DNA of 64,000 nt from Thalassovita sp. (GTDB lineage Bacteria > Pseudomonadota > Alphaproteobacteria > Rhodobacterales > Rhodobacteraceae). The stretch lies in the NCBI GenBank assembly GCA_017792425.1, contig CP051233.1, positions 1,460,402-1,524,401 of the forward strand. The letters run 5' to 3'. Position 1 is the first letter of the stretch; every line of letters starts with the position of its first letter. The translations under genes were made by a program, and so were the position numbers. Below are positions 61,741 to 64,000 of the stretch, in pieces. The notes beneath the pieces are model-generated. The model did not search any database, was not told where the DNA came from, and saw only the letters and a program-made list of their open reading frames with translations.

Positions 61741-61770
61741 TGGCTTGAAAATCCGAGTATTTTCAAGCCA
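61741..61770. terminator. perfect 12-bp inverted repeat, bidirectional terminator
   Basis: TGGCTTGAAAAT-CCGAGT-ATTTTCAAGCCA: a 12-bp perfect stem with a 6-nt loop, between two convergent genes (stops at 61725 and 61807). The A/T run within the stem gives U-rich ends on both transcripts. The loop and right arm carry part of the GAGTATTTT repeat core. Confidence 0.75.
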
Positions 61771-61804
61771 TTCACCCCGGAGTATTTCCGGCAAGATGAA
61801 AAGC
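61771..61804. repeat. GAGTATTT/CATCTTG intergenic repeat family
   Basis: CACCCCGGAGTATTTCCGG-CAAGATGAAAAGC, directly after the 61741-61770 inverted repeat and 3 bases before the sdaA stop codon. It aligns with copies at 24209, 30306, 30601, 42261, 43010 and 46492-46562. Confidence 0.65.
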
Positions 61805-61806
61805 GG

Positions 61807-63180
61807 TCAGCAGTTTGGGACGTTGACGGCCAGCCCGCCGAGCGAGGTTTCCTTGTAATGTTCGTGCATGTCGCGGCCGGTCTGGCGCATGGTTTCGATG
61901 GCGGCGTCCAGTGGGACGAAATGCTGGCCATTGCCGCGCAGGGCCAGTGAGGCGGCGGAGATCGCCTTGATCGCGCCCAGGCCGTTGCGTTCGATGCAGG
62001 GCACCTGGACCAGGCCGCGGACCGGGTCGCAGGTCATGCCCAAGTGATGTTCCAGCGCGATTTCTGCCGCGTTTTCAATCTGTTCCGTGGAGCCGCCCAT
62101 CACGGCGCACAGGCCGGCGGCGGCCATGGCGGCGGCGGAGCCGACCTCGGCCTGGCAGCCGGCCTCGGCACCCGAGATCGAGGCGTTGTACTTGATCAGC
62201 CCGCCGATGGCGGCGGCGGTCAGCAGGAATTCATCTATTTTTGAAGGGGTTGCGCCGGGAACGTGATCCAGCCAGTAGCGGATCACCGCGGGCATCACCC
62301 CGGCGGCGCCGTTGGTGGGGGCGGTGACGACTTGCCCCCCGGCGGCGTTTTCCTCGTTCACCGCCATCGCATAGGTCACCATCCAGTCGTTGATCGTGTG
62401 CGGGGCCGAGATGTTGAGGCCGCGTTCCGCCTGCAACGCATCATGTAGGGATTTGGCGCGGCGTTTGATGTTCAATCCACCGGGCAGGGTGCCGTCGGTG
62501 GTCAGGCCGCGTTCGATGCAGGCGTTCATCACGTCCCACAGGCGGGTCAGACCGTCCTTCAGATGGGCGGCGCCGTTGCGGGACACCTCATTCGCGGTTT
62601 TCATCTGGGCGACGGTTTTGCCGGATTTTGCTGACATTTCAATCATTTCCGCGGCAGTCTTGAACGGGAAGGGGACCGGGGCGCCTTCGTCCGTGGCCTT
62701 GCCGGCGGTCAGTTCGGCCTCTGTCATCACGAAGCCGCCGCCGATGGAATAATAGGTTTCCTGCAGGATGATGTCGCCCTGCGCGTCGGTCGCCATCAGG
62801 ATCATGCCGTTGGCATGGCCGGGCAGCGGATGGTCATAGTCAAAGATCAGGTCGGTTTTCGGATTGAACTTCAATGGGTTGAGGTCTTTTGGATGGACGG
62901 TGTGGGTGCCGGAAATTTGCGCCAGCGCGGCGTCGGCCTGATCGCGGTCGTAGGTGGCGGGGACAAAGCCCGCCAGTCCGAGGATGGTGGCGCGGTCAGT
63001 GGCGTGGCCGACCCCGGTAAAGGCCAGAGACCCGTGCAGAGAGGCGCGCAAGCCGTGGGCATGAAACGGAGATTTCCTAAGTAAATCAAGGAATTGAGCG
63101 GCGGCCACCATCGGGCCCATCGTGTGGGACGATGACGGGCCGACGCCGACCTTGAACATCTCGAATACCGACAGGAACAT
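61807..63180 (-). CDS. sdaA: L-serine ammonia-lyase (iron-sulfur type)
   Basis: Deaminates L-serine to pyruvate and ammonia. It has 457 residues in the single-chain form. The N-terminal beta domain begins FLSVFEMFKVGVGPSSSHTMGPM (first ~20 residues) and the alpha domain carries the [4Fe-4S] cysteines in AGCQAEVGSA, LGMTCDPVRG and VPCIERNG. The start at 63180 is supported by the SVFEMFKVG opening. Confidence 0.95.
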   Translation of the reverse strand: MFLSVFEMFKVGVGPSSSHTMGPMVAAAQFLDLLRKSPFHAHGLRASLHGSLAFTGVGHATDRATILGLAGFVPATYDRDQADAALAQISGTHTVHPKDLNPLKFNPKTDLIFDYDHPLPGHANGMILMATDAQGDIILQETYYSIGGGFVMTEAELTAGKATDEGAPVPFPFKTAAEMIEMSAKSGKTVAQMKTANEVSRNGAAHLKDGLTRLWDVMNACIERGLTTDGTLPGGLNIKRRAKSLHDALQAERGLNISAPHTINDWMVTYAMAVNEENAAGGQVVTAPTNGAAGVMPAVIRYWLDHVPGATPSKIDEFLLTAAAIGGLIKYNASISGAEAGCQAEVGSAAAMAAAGLCAVMGGSTEQIENAAEIALEHHLGMTCDPVRGLVQVPCIERNGLGAIKAISAASLALRGNGQHFVPLDAAIETMRQTGRDMHEHYKETSLGGLAVNVPNC

Positions 63181-63511
63181 CGCGCACCCCCTTGTTTTAT
63201 GGGGCAGGATAACACCGGAACAGTTGGTTCACGCCGTCATGATTGCGACCGTTTTGTGTGGAAATACGCATCGGTGATGGATCGTTAACCTGTCAAGCTG
63301 TACGAGCCGCGGCTTGAAACGTGCGATTCGTAAGGATGGGCCACCAGGGATGCTGAACCCGCGCCACTGATCCGGGCCGCGCCCGGCCTTTCGTCCGGGT
63401 GGGTGCGCTTTGTGCGTCTTGGGGGGTGTCCCGGGCAGGTGACGCCAATTCGCCCTACCACCGGGCGGGCAACTTTCCTATAAGCGGGGCGTAATCAACG
63501 GAGTCGCTGCC
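63181..63511. other. gene-free 331-bp gap upstream of sdaA and rpiA
   Basis: Divergent promoter region. It contains repeat copy B (63281-63330) and a CCGGGC-CGC-GCCCGG hairpin (63372-63386) followed by CCTTT. I see no tRNA or reading frame with family features. A short non-coding RNA ending at the hairpin is possible but unproved. Confidence 0.5.
63281..63330. repeat. 50-bp imperfect repeat, copy B
   Basis: ATCGTTAACCTGTCAAG-CTGTACG, then GGCTTGAAACG and GTGCGATTCG, matching 15936-15985 in order and spacing. This copy has GCCGCGGC (perfect palindrome) where copy A has a different inverted repeat, so the paired character is kept while the sequence changes. Confidence 0.4.
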
Positions 63512-64000
63512 ATGACCGGAGAATTGTCGCCAATCGACAAGGCCAAGTTCGTCGCCGCCAAGCGCGCGGTGGATTTCATCGAGGACGGAATGAAAGTGGG
63601 GCTCGGGACGGGCTCTACCGCCGCGTGGATGGTGCGTTGCCTGGGCGAACGCGTCCGCGAGGAGGGGCTGCGGATCAAGGGGGTGCCGACCTCTACCCGG
63701 ACCGCTGTTCTGGCGCAGGAAGTGGGGATCGAGGTCATCAGCCTGGACGAGGCGAAGTGGCTGGACGTGACCATTGACGGCGCGGATGAATTCGACGGCG
63801 ATTTCAACCTGATCAAGGGCGGCGGCGGGGCGCATCTGCAGGAAAAGATCGTGGCCACCGCCAGCGACCGGATGATCGTGATTACCGACGCCAGCAAGGA
63901 AGTGGAACACCTGGGCGCGTTCCCGCTGCCGGTAGAGGTGATCCCGTTCGGCTGGAAAACCACCAAGGCGCTGATCGAGGAACTGCTGATCTCGATGGAC
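63512..64000 (+). CDS. rpiA: ribose-5-phosphate isomerase A (3' end outside window)
   Basis: Interconverts ribose 5-phosphate and ribulose 5-phosphate. The first 163 residues are visible and run off the right edge. Motifs GLGTGSTA (residue about 30-37), TIDGADEFD (about 88-96) and KGGGGAHLQEKI (about 103) are the family active-site and phosphate-binding segments. The start is at 63512, after a GGAG-like site at 63500-63503. Confidence 0.95.
   Translation, partial: MTGELSPIDKAKFVAAKRAVDFIEDGMKVGLGTGSTAAWMVRCLGERVREEGLRIKGVPTSTRTAVLAQEVGIEVISLDEAKWLDVTIDGADEFDGDFNLIKGGGGAHLQEKIVATASDRMIVITDASKEVEHLGAFPLPVEVIPFGWKTTKALIEELLISMD

Noticed and set aside
63372..63396. Small RNA ending at the CCGGGC/GCCCGG hairpin
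   Set aside because: Only a short GC hairpin and a weak T run are visible; no promoter or conserved RNA family is recognisable, so it is not listed as a gene.

Overview
The window is GC-rich chromosomal DNA, densely coded on both strands. Gene content and synteny point to an alphaproteobacterium of the Rhodobacterales (Roseobacter group). The markers are secG next to a DUF6524 protein, purA-DUF2842, a thiCOSGEFD operon, an Anbu proteasome-homologue cluster, KpsC/KpsS capsule enzymes, an EF-hand/ECF-sigma cluster and many short family-type intergenic repeats. I saw no rRNA, tRNA, CRISPR array, insertion sequence, phage gene or origin. It looks like core chromosome with a few accessory patches. 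All family assignments were made by reading the sequence, without database searches.

Layout. 1-2.4 kb: secG (cut by the window edge), a small membrane protein, then purA with DUF2842. 2.4-8.6 kb: a TPP riboswitch followed by seven overlapping or abutting thiamine genes (thiC-O-S-G-E-F-D); the last enzyme of the pathway, thiamine pyrophosphokinase, is at 61 kb. 8.6-8.9 kb: a decayed fragment resembling imuA. 8.9-15.9 kb: a divergent cluster of three large exported proteins of unknown function sharing PsbP-like modules. 16-21.9 kb: phosphatidylethanolamine synthesis (pssA, psd) and a biotin-dependent acyl-CoA carboxylase with an enoyl-CoA hydratase. 22-30.3 kb: yjbQ, nrdR, ribD, a convergent capsule block (kpsS-like, OPX lipoprotein, kpsC), then ribE and a 3-methyladenine glycosylase. 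30.7-34.9 kb: an RND efflux pump behind an ATTC-N8-GAAT palindrome. 35-39 kb: the Anbu/transglutaminase/alpha-E/ATP-grasp operon. 39-42.3 kb: glpD-glpK. 42.4-50.2 kb: single-function housekeeping and accessory genes (phnA-like, TPP enzyme, metG, DsrE-like, aldo/keto reductase, EamA, Nudix, DUF983).

50.4-64 kb is rich in signalling: an EF-hand protein, an ECF sigma factor with two small membrane proteins, a PleD-type diguanylate cyclase whose receiver has lost its phospho-acceptor, a MarR regulator, and an H-NOX/HNOBA-GGDEF pair. It ends with a very acidic 592-residue protein, thiamine pyrophosphokinase, serine deaminase and the start of rpiA.

The most interesting item is the H-NOX/diguanylate cyclase pair (57.5-59.1 kb). 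The H-NOX protein keeps the fold signature, but the proximal heme histidine is proline and the YxSxR heme-propionate motif is broken. It may therefore be a heme-free sensor or protein-protein regulator of c-di-GMP synthesis. The PleD-like protein nearby has also lost its canonical input residue. The uncharacterised exported-protein cluster at 9-16 kb, with a perfect palindrome between its divergent genes, is the second candidate for an undescribed system.
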